36,697 bases of DNA from Helicobacteraceae bacterium. GTDB lineage: Bacteria > Campylobacterota > Campylobacteria > Campylobacterales > Sulfurimonadaceae. A model generated the notes under the pieces. That model was not told the origin of the DNA, did no database searches, and saw nothing but the letters and a program-made list of their open reading frames with translations. Each line of letters starts with the position of its first letter. Within the stretch, counting starts at the first letter, position 1. Both the position numbers and the translations under genes were made by a program. The stretch lies in assembly GCA_013138865.1 (NCBI GenBank), contig WTBY01000067.1, positions 1 through 36,697 of the forward strand, given 5' to 3'. Positions 1 to 8,284 of the stretch are shown here, one piece after another.

Positions 1-11
1 AACCACCTAAG

Positions 12-818
12 TTACTTTACTCCTTTTCCTAATTTTTTGCTCTCAAACTTAAATAAGTCTTGCTCTATTAAACCTGATTCTTTTTTCTCTTTTAACCTAT
101 ATGAATCACCTAAAATATTAATGATACAACTATGATGTAATAACCTATCTAAGATTGCAGTAGTGATAACTTTATCATTAGCAAATATACCTGACCATTG
201 AGAGAATACTAAGTTGGAAGTTATGATCGTAGATCCACGTTCATAACGTTTAGATATTACTTGAAAGAAGTGATTAGCATCCTCTTTACTCATTGGGAAG
301 TAACCTATCTCATCTATCACTAGTAGTGATGGAGCCATAATAGCCTGTTTAATAAATGAGTCATATCTCTTCTCACGTTTTGCAATGTGCATCTGTAATA
401 TAAGATCAGAGATCGTAGTAAAGCGTGCTTTGATTCTACTTTGAGTAGCTTTGTATGCTAGTGCTATAGCTAAGTGAGTTTTACCAACACCTGATTGACC
501 GAGAAGTATAATGTTCTCTTTACGTTTTATAAACTCTAAACTTGAAAGTTCTTCTATCTGACGTCTGTTGACTCCAATAGTAAATTCAAAGTCAAAATCT
601 TCTATAGTTTTTATCGTTGGGAAGCCTGCCATCTTTGTTAAGGTATTACGAGAGCGTTCAGCTCTGCTAGTAGCTTCAGCTTTTAAAACCTCATAAAGAT
701 ACTCATTATACTTCCATCCCTCTTTAGCTGCTCTATTTGATAGCTGATGATACTCTTCATAAACTTTTGGAAGTTGTAACTCTTTACAGTACAGCTCTAT
801 TTTACTACCTAACTCCAT
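12..818 (-). CDS. istB: IS21-family helper ATPase IstB
   Basis: This is the AAA+ ATP-binding helper that assists IstA in target choice and strand transfer. Walker A GQSGVGKT is at residues 107-114 and Walker B LLVIDE ends at residue 170. The length, 268 aa, is usual for IstB. The ATG at 818 is preceded by a strong Shine-Dalgarno (GGGAGGAAT), and the start overlaps the istA stop by 10 bases, as expected for coupled expression of the pair. The domain is related to DnaC/DnaA-like ATPases, but the pairing with istA makes the transposition role clear. Confidence 0.95.
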   Translation of the reverse strand: MELGSKIELYCKELQLPKVYEEYHQLSNRAAKEGWKYNEYLYEVLKAEATSRAERSRNTLTKMAGFPTIKTIEDFDFEFTIGVNRRQIEELSSLEFIKRKENIILLGQSGVGKTHLAIALAYKATQSRIKARFTTISDLILQMHIAKREKRYDSFIKQAIMAPSLLVIDEIGYFPMSKEDANHFFQVISKRYERGSTIITSNLVFSQWSGIFANDKVITTAILDRLLHHSCIINILGDSYRLKEKKESGLIEQDLFKFESKKLGKGVK

Positions 819-1945
819 GCTATTCCTCCCATATTCACTGAAGAGAGTAAACTAAGTGCTACAAGAGGTATTAAATTATCATAGGCTTGCATATCCCTAT
901 TAGGTATATTAAATGTATCATATGTACTTTCTAATTCTGGTTGTGCTAAACTCTGTGCTGTAACTTTTAATGGATGAATGCCTTTATAAGTTTTTGGTAG
1001 AGGTAGCAAGTGAGGTTGTTCCTCTTCTAGTAGATCAAAAGGTACTTTTAGTGTTGTTTTATGTATACGTGCATTAGCATCATAAGTTAACCAATCCATC
1101 ACTTCTGCATTTGCATTTTCTAAATTGATTTTATAACCCATCATAGCAAGTCTTACTTTTAGTACATTATGAAAACTATATCTGAGGAAGTGGTTAAAAC
1201 GTTCTACTTTACCTTTAGTCTGTGCACGATATGGCTTATACCCCAAGGGCACTTTGTCGCTTTGCTCGGGCGCAACTTTCAACTCCATACCACAGTGTTT
1301 AGCAAAGTCACGAAACTGTTCATTAAACTTATGTTTACCAGCTCCATATACATTACGCTTAATGATTACTGTTTTCATATTGTCATAAAGTCCCTCTTTA
1401 GGAACACCACCAAAGTAGTTAAATGCATTTATATGACACTTAATTAGAGTATCAACTCTCTCATCTGTTACATACTCAACATATGAAACTCTTGAGTACC
1501 CCATAGTAGCTACAAAAGCAGACAAACCATCTTTTCTAAACTCTACCCAGTCAACTTGCATTTGATGAGCTCTATCAGTCTCAAAGCGAATAAGAGTCTC
1601 TTCCTCTTTTACTCGTTCTCGAAGTTTATGACGACGTGTAATCTCATGTACTCTACGAAGACCTCCACTATAGCCTAGCTTTTTAATCTCTTTATATATG
1701 GCTGACACAGGAATATGGATATCCATTTTATTAGCTTCTTCTAACATACGAGCTATATCTGGGAGATATGGATCTACTATTGTGATCGCAGGTGCTCTTT
1801 TAATAGTTGGAAGATAACCTTCTGGTAGTTTTGAATATTTTATTACTGTATTTCTATTAATACCTAATTTACGTGCAACTTCACTTTTACTAAGTCCAGT
1901 TAATAGCATTTTATGAATCATTTTTACTTCACCTTTTTTTAACAC
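809..1945 (-). CDS. istA: IS21-family transposase IstA
   Basis: This is a DDE-type integrase/transposase. An N-terminal helix-turn-helix spans about residues 10-35 (GLSKSEVARKLGINRNTVIK). A retroviral-integrase-like core follows, with candidate catalytic residues Asp132 (QVDWVEF), Asp188 (GLYDNM) and Glu248 (GKVERF). At 378 aa it is close to the shorter IstA proteins of the family. The C-terminus runs into the ribosome-binding site of istB, and the stop overlaps the istB start. No frameshift or internal stop is present. Confidence 0.95.
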   Translation of the reverse strand: MLKKGEVKMIHKMLLTGLSKSEVARKLGINRNTVIKYSKLPEGYLPTIKRAPAITIVDPYLPDIARMLEEANKMDIHIPVSAIYKEIKKLGYSGGLRRVHEITRRHKLRERVKEEETLIRFETDRAHQMQVDWVEFRKDGLSAFVATMGYSRVSYVEYVTDERVDTLIKCHINAFNYFGGVPKEGLYDNMKTVIIKRNVYGAGKHKFNEQFRDFAKHCGMELKVAPEQSDKVPLGYKPYRAQTKGKVERFNHFLRYSFHNVLKVRLAMMGYKINLENANAEVMDWLTYDANARIHKTTLKVPFDLLEEEQPHLLPLPKTYKGIHPLKVTAQSLAQPELESTYDTFNIPNRDMQAYDNLIPLVALSLLSSVNMGGIAWS

Positions 1946-2034
1946 TTAACTCCCTCTTTTTATCTAAAAAGAGAGTTTAACAAACTAATTTGTTTTTTTA
2001 AGGTTTAAGATTTTTGTATGAAGTTTTTTTTACT

Positions 2035-2337
2035 TCCTACCTGCTTATTTTAACTGATCGCTTGACAAGAGAGAGTGATACTGTTTCAAGATGGGGAGGA
2101 GAAGAGTTTCTTATAGTTGTAGAAAATATTACTAAAGAGAGCATTTTTTTGTTGGCAGAAAAATTGAGAACTACCATAGAAACACATAAGTTTTTTAAAA
2201 TAGAACATAAAACAGCAAGTCTTGGTATAACAATTTACAATGAAAATGATACAATCACAACACTGATTTCAAGAGTAGACAAAGCTTTATATGAGGCAAA
2301 AAATAGTGGAAGAAATAGAACTATTTTTGCACAATAA
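2035..2337 (+). pseudogene. 5'-truncated diguanylate cyclase (GGDEF) remnant
   Basis: The readable part begins near LLILTDRLTRESDTVSRW, continues through the signature GGEEF (about 2095-2109), and ends with a typical GGDEF C-terminus (SRVDKALYEAKNSGRNR). Everything before the middle of the domain is missing, including the DxLTGLxNRR and DxDxFKxxND segments, so it cannot be an active cyclase. The frame stays open back to about 2002, but 2002-2034 does not resemble a GGDEF domain. A TTG at 2014 gives a 107-codon ORF that I do not believe is a real start. The break lies about 50 bases from the inferred IS21 end, so IS-associated deletion is a likely cause. Confidence 0.8.
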
Positions 2338-2360
2338 CTTACTGCTTTTTTAGCTAAGTT
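2336..2360. terminator. weak bidirectional hairpin between convergent genes
   Basis: AACTTA (2336-2341) and TAAGTT (2355-2360) form a 6-bp inverted repeat around a 13-nt loop that contains a run of six T. It overlaps both convergent stop codons, of the GGDEF remnant and the tonB-like gene. The stem is short, so a terminator role is only a suggestion. Confidence 0.3.
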
Positions 2361-3054
2361 TAAACTCTAGTTGTAGACTTACATTAAGAGGAAAAATATT
2401 TAACTCTTTTGGTACTACTAATGGAAAACTTTTATAAATAGCTTTTGATACTGATTTTTTTAGTATGTTATATCTTGAAGAGAGTAGTACATTAGAAACT
2501 TTTCCATCTGCTAAAACTACAAAGTTAACTTTAACTTCACCCTCTATTCCACGATCTCTTGCACGTCTAGGGTAGTGCTTATTTTTATTTATTTTTTCTC
2601 TTAATGATGTTAAAAAGAGTCTCTTTTTTTCATTTAAAATATTTTTAGATCTACTTGTAGCGACAACAGTGTCACTATTTTTACTCTTGAGAGTTTTAAG
2701 CTTTTTGGTAGAACTTTTTTTAACTATTTTTTCTTCTTTCTTTTCTACCTTAGTTACAGCAGGTTTTGGTGCTACTTTTTTAACTATTTTTTTAACTTTT
2801 GCAAGTTTCTTTTTAATAATTTTTGGCTCAATTTTTTTAACTACTTTTTTTACTACCTTCTTAACATTTTTCTCATTAACTATACTATGTCTAGAAGCAG
2901 ATGAAAGAAGAGTAAACTTTATAAGTCTTTCGCTATTTTTAACTATTTTAGTATCACTTGAATCATCTTTTAATTCTAGTATATAAACTACGGATAAAAT
3001 TAAGATAGCGTAAATGCTAAAAGTTATAAAAAAAGACGAAAGGTATCTTTTCAT
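2350..3054 (-). CDS. TonB-like energy transducer
   Basis: TonB proteins span the periplasm and pass proton-motive energy to outer-membrane receptors. One N-terminal transmembrane segment is at about residues 5-26. A long lysine/valine-rich linker follows (about 60-130, with repeats such as KVVKK and KKIVKK) in place of the usual proline-rich rod. A C-terminal TonB domain is at about 145-234 (YPRRARDRGIEGEVKVNF). It is the last gene of the receptor operon and its start overlaps the upstream stop by one base, so it is probably dedicated to that receptor. No exbB or exbD is next to it, so it would need those proteins from elsewhere. Confidence 0.85.
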   Translation of the reverse strand: MKRYLSSFFITFSIYAILILSVVYILELKDDSSDTKIVKNSERLIKFTLLSSASRHSIVNEKNVKKVVKKVVKKIEPKIIKKKLAKVKKIVKKVAPKPAVTKVEKKEEKIVKKSSTKKLKTLKSKNSDTVVATSRSKNILNEKKRLFLTSLREKINKNKHYPRRARDRGIEGEVKVNFVVLADGKVSNVLLSSRYNILKKSVSKAIYKSFPLVVPKELNIFPLNVSLQLEFKLS

Positions 3055-3701
3055 TATAGACTAATCCAACCATTAAGAGTAGAGATACCAACAACTATAA
3101 GCATAGCTCCAGCTAACTTTTCTATAACTGTTTTATATTTTGAAAACTCTTCTGCAACACCTTTTGCCATTTTGGAGAGAATTACTCCAAATATTAAAAA
3201 TGAAGCACTTACCGCACCCAGACCAAAAGTTAAACCAAAAGTTGCAGAGTTAAAAACAGAAGTTGCATTCAAGCTAAGAGAGACAAGCGTCATAACTGGG
3301 ACACAAGGGTTAAGTGAGATCGCAAAACCTATAAGGAAATAACCAACTACACTTGAGCTATTTTGAGTGTTTACAGAACTACATGAACTACTTCTATAGC
3401 TTTTAAAAATAATGTAAGAACCAATAGCGATCGTAACAGTTCCTAGAAGTGTTTGTGAGATCTGCTCATTGTTAATGATGCTTTTAATCCAAACAGCACT
3501 ATAAAAAGATGCGATCGCAATAGATGTATACGCTACAACTCTACCTACACTAAATGGTATGAGAACTCTCATGCTCTGTGCGATCGTGTTTGAGTTAGTT
3601 AAAATAAGTGGACTTAAAAAGGGCATGCAAGTAAACATACAAGCAGTTGAACCATAACTAAGACCTAAAAGAAATAGTGAAACTACACTAGCAAACTCCA
3701 A
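3054..3701 (-). CDS. DsbD/SafE-like polytopic membrane protein
   Basis: This is a 215-aa protein with about six predicted membrane segments. The first helix holds a Cys pair, Cys21 and Cys25 (TACMFTCMPF), and a later helix has Cys133 in LNPCVPV. This is reminiscent of the DsbD/CcdA transmembrane domain, which moves reducing equivalents across the membrane, and of the sulfite-exporter TauE/SafE-like proteins often annotated near copper and cytochrome-oxidase assembly genes. It abuts the polyferredoxin gene with no gap. I infer a role in thiol/disulfide supply or metal movement for this operon. The substrate cannot be assigned from sequence. Confidence 0.65.
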   Translation of the reverse strand: MEFASVVSLFLLGLSYGSTACMFTCMPFLSPLILTNSNTIAQSMRVLIPFSVGRVVAYTSIAIASFYSAVWIKSIINNEQISQTLLGTVTIAIGSYIIFKSYRSSSCSSVNTQNSSSVVGYFLIGFAISLNPCVPVMTLVSLSLNATSVFNSATFGLTFGLGAVSASFLIFGVILSKMAKGVAEEFSKYKTVIEKLAGAMLIVVGISTLNGWISL

Positions 3702-4703
3702 CTACTTTTTCCACCACTTGTCTATTTTTACTCTCTTTTTGAAGTAATCTTTTGAAGAGGTAAAGGCATTTAGAGGACCATACTTTAGACTCAATACATC
3801 ATCATGTGGACAGAACTCAACACACCTTCCACAAAGTGTACAGTCTGCAAATGTTATATTCTTATTCTCGACACTATGTTGTATTTCATAAATATCCATA
3901 GGACAAGACTTAACACAGCTTGAGCAACCATCACATTTACTAGAGCCATTCTTAACAAGTCTAAATAGTCCAAACTTCTTAAATACGCTCTGCATTGGAA
4001 GCATAGGACAAATTCTACAAAAAGGCTGTTTTACAAAAAGTGCAAATGCGATCATAAGACCAAAAAGAAGGTCTGCTATGATCGAGAGAGTCATATAGCC
4101 CCATGTTGAGTTGTCAACATATAGTTGTGAAGTATCACCAGTTGCTAAGGTTGTCAAAATTCTACTTGGACAAATTTTACAAAAAGGATCACCTAACTCA
4201 TGCCCTACGAAGCCTAAACCCGTAAGAATAGGAAATATAAATATTAAAAAAGCAAAGAGTATCCACTTGATAGGTCGTATTTTTTTTACGCTTTCAAGTG
4301 AGAGTGAGGTGACTTGTTTAATTCTAAGCTTGGTTCCGATCATATTCACAACTTCTTGAAAGAAGCCTAAAGGACAAGTCCAGCCACAAAAGCCCTTGTT
4401 TAAAATGACTATTAGAATGAAAAAAGTAACTAAAGTTATAACTGTTCCCATAAGTCCAGCCATAGCTCCAATAGAGCCATCGATCACACCTGAAACTCTA
4501 TGATCCATCTGATGTTGAAGAGGGATTAAGACACAGTAATCACCTCCAACTTTGTCGTAAGCACAAGAGAGAGAGGGTAGGGCTTGTGTGAGTTTGTCAT
4601 TTGAGTAGAATGTAGTTAAAAAGAGTGAACCATAAACTAAAATAACAAAAAAGAATAGTTGTGAGATGCGTCTTAAAACGCTCAGAGTTAGAAGCTTATC
4701 CAT
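3702..4703 (-). CDS. NosR/NapH-like membrane polyferredoxin
   Basis: This 333-aa membrane iron-sulfur protein has about four or five membrane helices. It carries the NosR/NapH-type motif CGWTCP (Cys106, Cys110), further pairs CKIC (175, 178) and CRIC (229, 232), and two cytoplasmic 4Fe-4S ferredoxin motifs (Cys257/260/263/267 and Cys288/291/294/298). Two extra cysteines, Cys47 and Cys57, lie in the first probable periplasmic loop. Relatives carry electrons between the quinone pool and periplasmic reductases, and the related CcoG is reported to reduce cupric ion. There are no nap or nos genes beside it. It sits in a TonB-receptor operon and overlaps the gene upstream by 8 bases, so metal reduction during uptake is an attractive inference. 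Confidence 0.85.
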   Translation of the reverse strand: MDKLLTLSVLRRISQLFFFVILVYGSLFLTTFYSNDKLTQALPSLSCAYDKVGGDYCVLIPLQHQMDHRVSGVIDGSIGAMAGLMGTVITLVTFFILIVILNKGFCGWTCPLGFFQEVVNMIGTKLRIKQVTSLSLESVKKIRPIKWILFAFLIFIFPILTGLGFVGHELGDPFCKICPSRILTTLATGDTSQLYVDNSTWGYMTLSIIADLLFGLMIAFALFVKQPFCRICPMLPMQSVFKKFGLFRLVKNGSSKCDGCSSCVKSCPMDIYEIQHSVENKNITFADCTLCGRCVEFCPHDDVLSLKYGPLNAFTSSKDYFKKRVKIDKWWKK

Positions 4704-5499
4704 TTTTTCTCTTTCTGTATATAAATATACCTATTATAAAACCTGCGATCGCAGTTATAAGACCTAAACTTACTGACTGCCAGTAGTTAGTTGGGTTTAC
4801 ACTATAAGGTGCGCTCAGTGTTGTGAAGTACTCTTTGTTATTTTTGGTAGTTTTTGTACTTAAAATAAAGTGAGAAGCTTTGTTCGCTCGCCTTATATGC
4901 TTAACATTTTTAAAGTCATTTGGAAGCGTGAGTTTTAAAACTCCATTAGCATCACTTTTATAGATCTTTTTCGTACCATTAAGTGTTTGAAACTCAACTT
5001 CAATCTCTTGAGGTTTTGAGTCTAGTGTAACTAAAAAGCTATACTCTTTTGAACCACTATAGCGATCGTGCTCTCTTGGAAGTGGGTTAGGTTTGATCTC
5101 AAACTCAACTTTTTGTAATGATGTCAGTTTTGTTGGAGATGTTTGTGATGGCTTACCATGTTTGTAAATATAGTAAATTGCACTATATACTCTGTTGTCT
5201 TCACTCACTTCAGCTATTAGTGCATGGTAGTTGTTTACTCCACTTTTTGGAAGTGTCGCTGTATTTGGAGCTAACTCTATACTCTTTTTCTCAAGTGTAG
5301 AGAAAATATAGCTCACTTTTGCATTTTGAGATGGTGTGAAATTAATAAGTTCATACATAGAAACTTTGCCACCACCATGGTGTGAACCACCAGAACTCGA
5401 AGCACTACAACCATGAGGTAGCCAGTGAATTGTCTCAGAACTTGGCGTAGTAGCAAAACTTAGAGCAAAAAGAAGAGTCAAAAATGCTAGGAAGTTCAT
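4696..5499 (-). CDS. histidine-rich membrane-anchored periplasmic protein, possible metal binder
   Basis: The 267-aa product has an N-terminal signal peptide (about residues 1-17) and a C-terminal membrane anchor followed by RKRKNG (about 243-267), so the body should lie in the periplasm. Just after the signal is a cluster of possible metal ligands: His25, His29, Cys31, His40 and His41, in a Gly/Ser-rich stretch. The rest looks beta-rich and recalls DUF4198/NikK-like periplasmic domains found near metal transporters, but I cannot confirm the family. It starts 3 bases after the receptor gene ends. I infer that it receives the metal or metal complex imported by the receptor. Confidence 0.6.
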   Translation of the reverse strand: MNFLAFLTLLFALSFATTPSSETIHWLPHGCSASSSGGSHHGGGKVSMYELINFTPSQNAKVSYIFSTLEKKSIELAPNTATLPKSGVNNYHALIAEVSEDNRVYSAIYYIYKHGKPSQTSPTKLTSLQKVEFEIKPNPLPREHDRYSGSKEYSFLVTLDSKPQEIEVEFQTLNGTKKIYKSDANGVLKLTLPNDFKNVKHIRRANKASHFILSTKTTKNNKEYFTTLSAPYSVNPTNYWQSVSLGLITAIAGFIIGIFIYRKRKNG

Positions 5500-5502
5500 C
5501 TG

Positions 5503-7704
5503 TTAAAACTTTACACTTAAACCAGCACTTACAACTCTACCTGGTGCTACTGTGATAGATAGATCTTCATCATTAAAAAAGCCATCTTCATTGCGATCAC
5601 TACTTGTTCTTGCTGATTGATAGTATTTTTTGTCAAATGCGTTATTAACTCTTGCAAAAAAATTACAATCATACTCTTTGATCTTAATTTTATATGATCC
5701 AACTAGGTTTAGTGTGGCGTAACCTGGGATCTCTATTTGGTTAAGATCGTCTGCAAAGTAGCTAGACTTTGCGTTAACTTCTGTACTCATCTTTATCTCT
5801 TTGCTAGCTTGATAATCGAGAATAACATTTACAGTATGCTCTGATGTTCTAGGTATTCTATTTCCTGTTACATCATAAACCTGTACTGCTGCGGGAGAAT
5901 CCCATGTTCCTCTACCTAACGCCATACCGTAGTTAGTATAATCAGTATACTTAGCATCTAAATATGTATATGCAACATTCAGGTTAAGCTTTTCTACTAT
6001 GTCAGAATTAGCAGATAGCTCTAATCCTCTATTTGTTGCACCACCTATGTTGTCCCACATATCAACTGTATCCGTATCACCATAGTTTCCAGATGTTTTC
6101 ATAATAAAATTATTGCGATCAAGTTGAAAAATAGAGCTCTCAAAAGTAATATTCTCAACTTTACCTCTAATACCTATCTCGTAGTTCTGTGATTGTTCAG
6201 GTTTAAGATCTGGGTTATTTTGTGTTGATCCATAAGTGCTAACACTTCCAGCGTAAAGTTGATTAATTGTTGGAGCTCTAAAACCTGTTGATACATTTAG
6301 AAAAATTGTAGATGCGTCTGAAAGTTGGTAATCAGATCCAACTCTATAAGAGTAAACACTAAAGTCTTTTTTAAACTCATTACTTGTTGAGTCCAAATAG
6401 TCAAGTTTAATTAAGTCATTTCTTAAGTTGGCAGTAGCACTTATTTTCTCATTAAAAGCGTATTTATACTCACCATAAAGTGCGTAAACTTGTTCGTTAG
6501 TTTTGTTGTTACTTTTGTCTTCACCTATACTGTACACACCCACGTTTGTCTTAACACCTCTAGGGTAAGCATACTTTGCTTGTTCAACTCTATATGTAAC
6601 TTTATTTTTGTACTCATTGTTTCGTATATCAACTCCTATAAGTGCAGCAGAAGAGCCAAAAGAGTCTCTATACTCACTTTTCAGACCTCTTTGGATCTGA
6701 TCGTAGTTGTTATCGTAAAGATAATCATCATCACTATAGCTAGACTGTCTTGTGTCAGTAGCATCTTTTGTTTGCGGCGCTGACATGTATGTAGTTGTAT
6801 CAGTATATATATAAGCATTAAATAGTAAGTTTGCACTACCTTCAAGATCTTTAGAATATGTTGTAAATAGTTTAAATAGATCAACATCGTAGTTTCTCGT
6901 ATAGTCACGACTTGCTTGAACACCATTATAAATACTTTGAGGATTGTTCTCAGCCTCTGTTGCTCCACCTACCGTTCCGTGTGAATCTTTTTTACGTTTT
7001 GAATACTCTGTACCAAAGGTAAGATCACTAGTATCATCTATGTAATATTGGAGTTTACCATTTAGGTATTTAGTGTTATAGTCTGCCTTATCATGGTAAC
7101 CATCTCCTTTTCTCTGGCTAGCTTGTAAATGGAAATTCATATCTTTATTTGCATGACCTGCTCTTGCTACAAGTTTTCTATAGCCATGAGATCCAAGCTC
7201 AACTGAGCCAAAAGGTCTTGCATACTTAGCACCTTTTTTAGTTGTAATAATTACAGCACCAGCTAAAGCATCATCACCAAAAAGAAAACTCGCGCCACCT
7301 TTTATAACTTTAATGCTCTCTATGTTATCCATATCGATATTAACTCTACCAGTTCTTTCAAAAACAGGAACACCATCTATTACGATCGCAACACCTGGTT
7401 TTTCACCCATATACATTTGATTTTCAACACCACGAATGTGGATCTTTAAACTATCACCCGTAGTTGACTCTGTTGTAATACCTGGGATCTGTTGAAGTAT
7501 TTGTTGAATGTTTTCAGCATGAAGCTCATCAATTTTTTCAGCACTTATAGTTGCAGTGCTAGAGACTTCACTCCTTTTAGAGTCAAACCTATCATCGATC
7601 GTAGATGACTCAACACTTATAGTACCTAAGTTCTCGGCAGAAGCAGTTGTTAAGGCTAAACTTAAAAGTGAAGCTAATAGAATGGAGTTTTTACTTGTTC
7701 TCAT
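5503..7704 (-). CDS. TonB-dependent outer-membrane receptor
   Basis: The 733-aa protein has a signal peptide (about residues 1-23, ending TASA) and then a TonB-box-like stretch, GTISVESS. A plug domain follows (about 45-155, with IQQILQQIPGI and VIDGVPVF), then a long beta-barrel with the usual late motif GFRAPTINQLY and a C-terminal Phe needed for outer-membrane assembly. The ligand is not evident; candidates are iron, copper, nickel/cobalt or an organic complex. It heads a five-gene operon with TonB, a polyferredoxin and two membrane/periplasmic proteins, which points to a metal. A perfect inverted repeat lies 17 bases upstream of the start. Confidence 0.93.
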   Translation of the reverse strand: MRTSKNSILLASLLSLALTTASAENLGTISVESSTIDDRFDSKRSEVSSTATISAEKIDELHAENIQQILQQIPGITTESTTGDSLKIHIRGVENQMYMGEKPGVAIVIDGVPVFERTGRVNIDMDNIESIKVIKGGASFLFGDDALAGAVIITTKKGAKYARPFGSVELGSHGYRKLVARAGHANKDMNFHLQASQRKGDGYHDKADYNTKYLNGKLQYYIDDTSDLTFGTEYSKRKKDSHGTVGGATEAENNPQSIYNGVQASRDYTRNYDVDLFKLFTTYSKDLEGSANLLFNAYIYTDTTTYMSAPQTKDATDTRQSSYSDDDYLYDNNYDQIQRGLKSEYRDSFGSSAALIGVDIRNNEYKNKVTYRVEQAKYAYPRGVKTNVGVYSIGEDKSNNKTNEQVYALYGEYKYAFNEKISATANLRNDLIKLDYLDSTSNEFKKDFSVYSYRVGSDYQLSDASTIFLNVSTGFRAPTINQLYAGSVSTYGSTQNNPDLKPEQSQNYEIGIRGKVENITFESSIFQLDRNNFIMKTSGNYGDTDTVDMWDNIGGATNRGLELSANSDIVEKLNLNVAYTYLDAKYTDYTNYGMALGRGTWDSPAAVQVYDVTGNRIPRTSEHTVNVILDYQASKEIKMSTEVNAKSSYFADDLNQIEIPGYATLNLVGSYKIKIKEYDCNFFARVNNAFDKKYYQSARTSSDRNEDGFFNDEDLSITVAPGRVVSAGLSVKF

Positions 7705-7720
7705 ATAATAATACCTAATA

Positions 7721-7743
7721 TTGAAATTACCGTATTATTTCAA
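7721..7743. promoter_or_regulatory. perfect inverted repeat, candidate operator of the receptor operon
   Basis: TTGAAAT (7721-7727) and ATTTCAA (7737-7743) are a perfect 7-bp inverted repeat with a 9-bp spacer. They lie between the receptor start codon at 7704 and a minus-strand TATAAT (7759-7754). A repressor bound here would cover the transcription start. It does not match the Fur or NikR consensus sequences I know, so the binding protein is unknown. Confidence 0.5.
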
Positions 7744-7753
7744 ATAAGTGTTA

Positions 7754-7759
7754 ATTATA
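7754..7759 (-). promoter_or_regulatory. -10 box for the receptor operon
   Basis: A perfect TATAAT reads on the minus strand about 50 bases upstream of the receptor ATG. No good -35 is visible, which is common in Campylobacterota promoters. Confidence 0.45.
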
Positions 7760-7806
7760 TGTTAATACAATAGAAAAAGGTAATGCTAAATATTATTAAA
7801 TAGTAG

Positions 7807-7812
7807 TATAAT
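7807..7812 (+). promoter_or_regulatory. -10 box for the 7846 gene
   Basis: TATAAT lies 33 bases before the ATG at 7846, giving a short leader. No clear -35 is seen. This would be the only promoter needed for the three-gene plus-strand run 7846-9225. Confidence 0.45.
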
Positions 7813-7845
7813 TATAAAATTAATTAAATATACAAAGAGTTTAAT

Positions 7846-8280
7846 ATGAATGAAGAACAGTTTAATATAAGTGGAAGTGCTATGAAGCTTAGCTATATGA
7901 TGAGTGCAGTGGGCTTTAAAGATGAGGATACAACTGAACAAGAGAGAGAATCTTTAACAGTTAATTTAAATATGATGAGTAAATTTCTATATGATGAAGC
8001 TCTTAAAAATGATCAGGAGCGTAGTGAAAGTACTGTTACTCTTATGAAAGTAATTTTAAATATCTCTAAACTTATTAAGAGTGAAGATATGTCAGCAAAA
8101 GTTATGAGTTGGATGATTGCTAATGAATTAGGAAATGATATAACTAGCCAAAATATATTTGATCTTGAGATGAAAGAGTTAAAAAAGAGTTTAGTGCAGA
8201 TGGGACAAACTATGGGAATCAACTTTAGTGAAGCCTACAAAGAGCTTGATATGTTAGAACCACAGTTCGCTAAAGCTTAA
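7846..8280 (+). CDS. hypothetical protein, mostly helical, 144 aa
   Basis: I do not recognise this family. The product is soluble, acidic and predicted to be largely alpha-helical, methionine-rich, with no signal peptide or membrane segment. It is followed after 4 bases by a HIT-family gene and then, with overlapping stop and start, by another small unknown, so the three are probably co-transcribed. The start is the first ATG after a modest AAAGAG ribosome-binding site. It diverges from the receptor operon across a 141-bp intergenic region. Confidence 0.8.
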   Translation: MNEEQFNISGSAMKLSYMMSAVGFKDEDTTEQERESLTVNLNMMSKFLYDEALKNDQERSESTVTLMKVILNISKLIKSEDMSAKVMSWMIANELGNDITSQNIFDLEMKELKKSLVQMGQTMGINFSEAYKELDMLEPQFAKA

Positions 8281-8284
8281 AGTT

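Larger units (their letters stand above)
1..1982 (-). mobile_element. IS21-family insertion sequence (left end outside window)
   Basis: The two genes istA and istB overlap in the order and orientation typical of IS21 elements. The outer end next to istA probably lies at 1982: read on the minus strand the element would begin TGTTAAACTCTC, and IS21-family ends usually start with TG. An imperfect hairpin (CTCTTTTT-AGAT-AAAAAGAG) lies just inside this end, at about 1953-1976. Only 11 bases remain beyond the istB stop before the window edge, so the other end and any target duplication cannot be seen. Both genes are uninterrupted, so the element may be active. Confidence 0.8.

Noticed and set aside
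1169-1447. Open frame of 92 codons on the plus strand inside istA
   Set aside because: It is an antisense shadow of a well-supported transposase gene, with no ribosome-binding site and no recognisable domain.
2669-2986. Open frame of 105 codons on the plus strand, rich in Leu, Phe and Thr
   Set aside because: It is the complement of the lysine-rich linker of the TonB-like gene; Lys codons read as Phe/Leu on the other strand, which creates a false membrane protein.
3702-4703. Assignment of the polyferredoxin as NapH of a nitrate reductase
   Set aside because: No napA, napB, napG or napD lies near it, and it is embedded in a TonB-receptor operon, so a nitrate-reductase role is not supported.
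6490-6968. Overlapping open frames on both strands inside the TonB-dependent receptor
   Set aside because: They are out-of-frame shadows within a continuous receptor barrel sequence.
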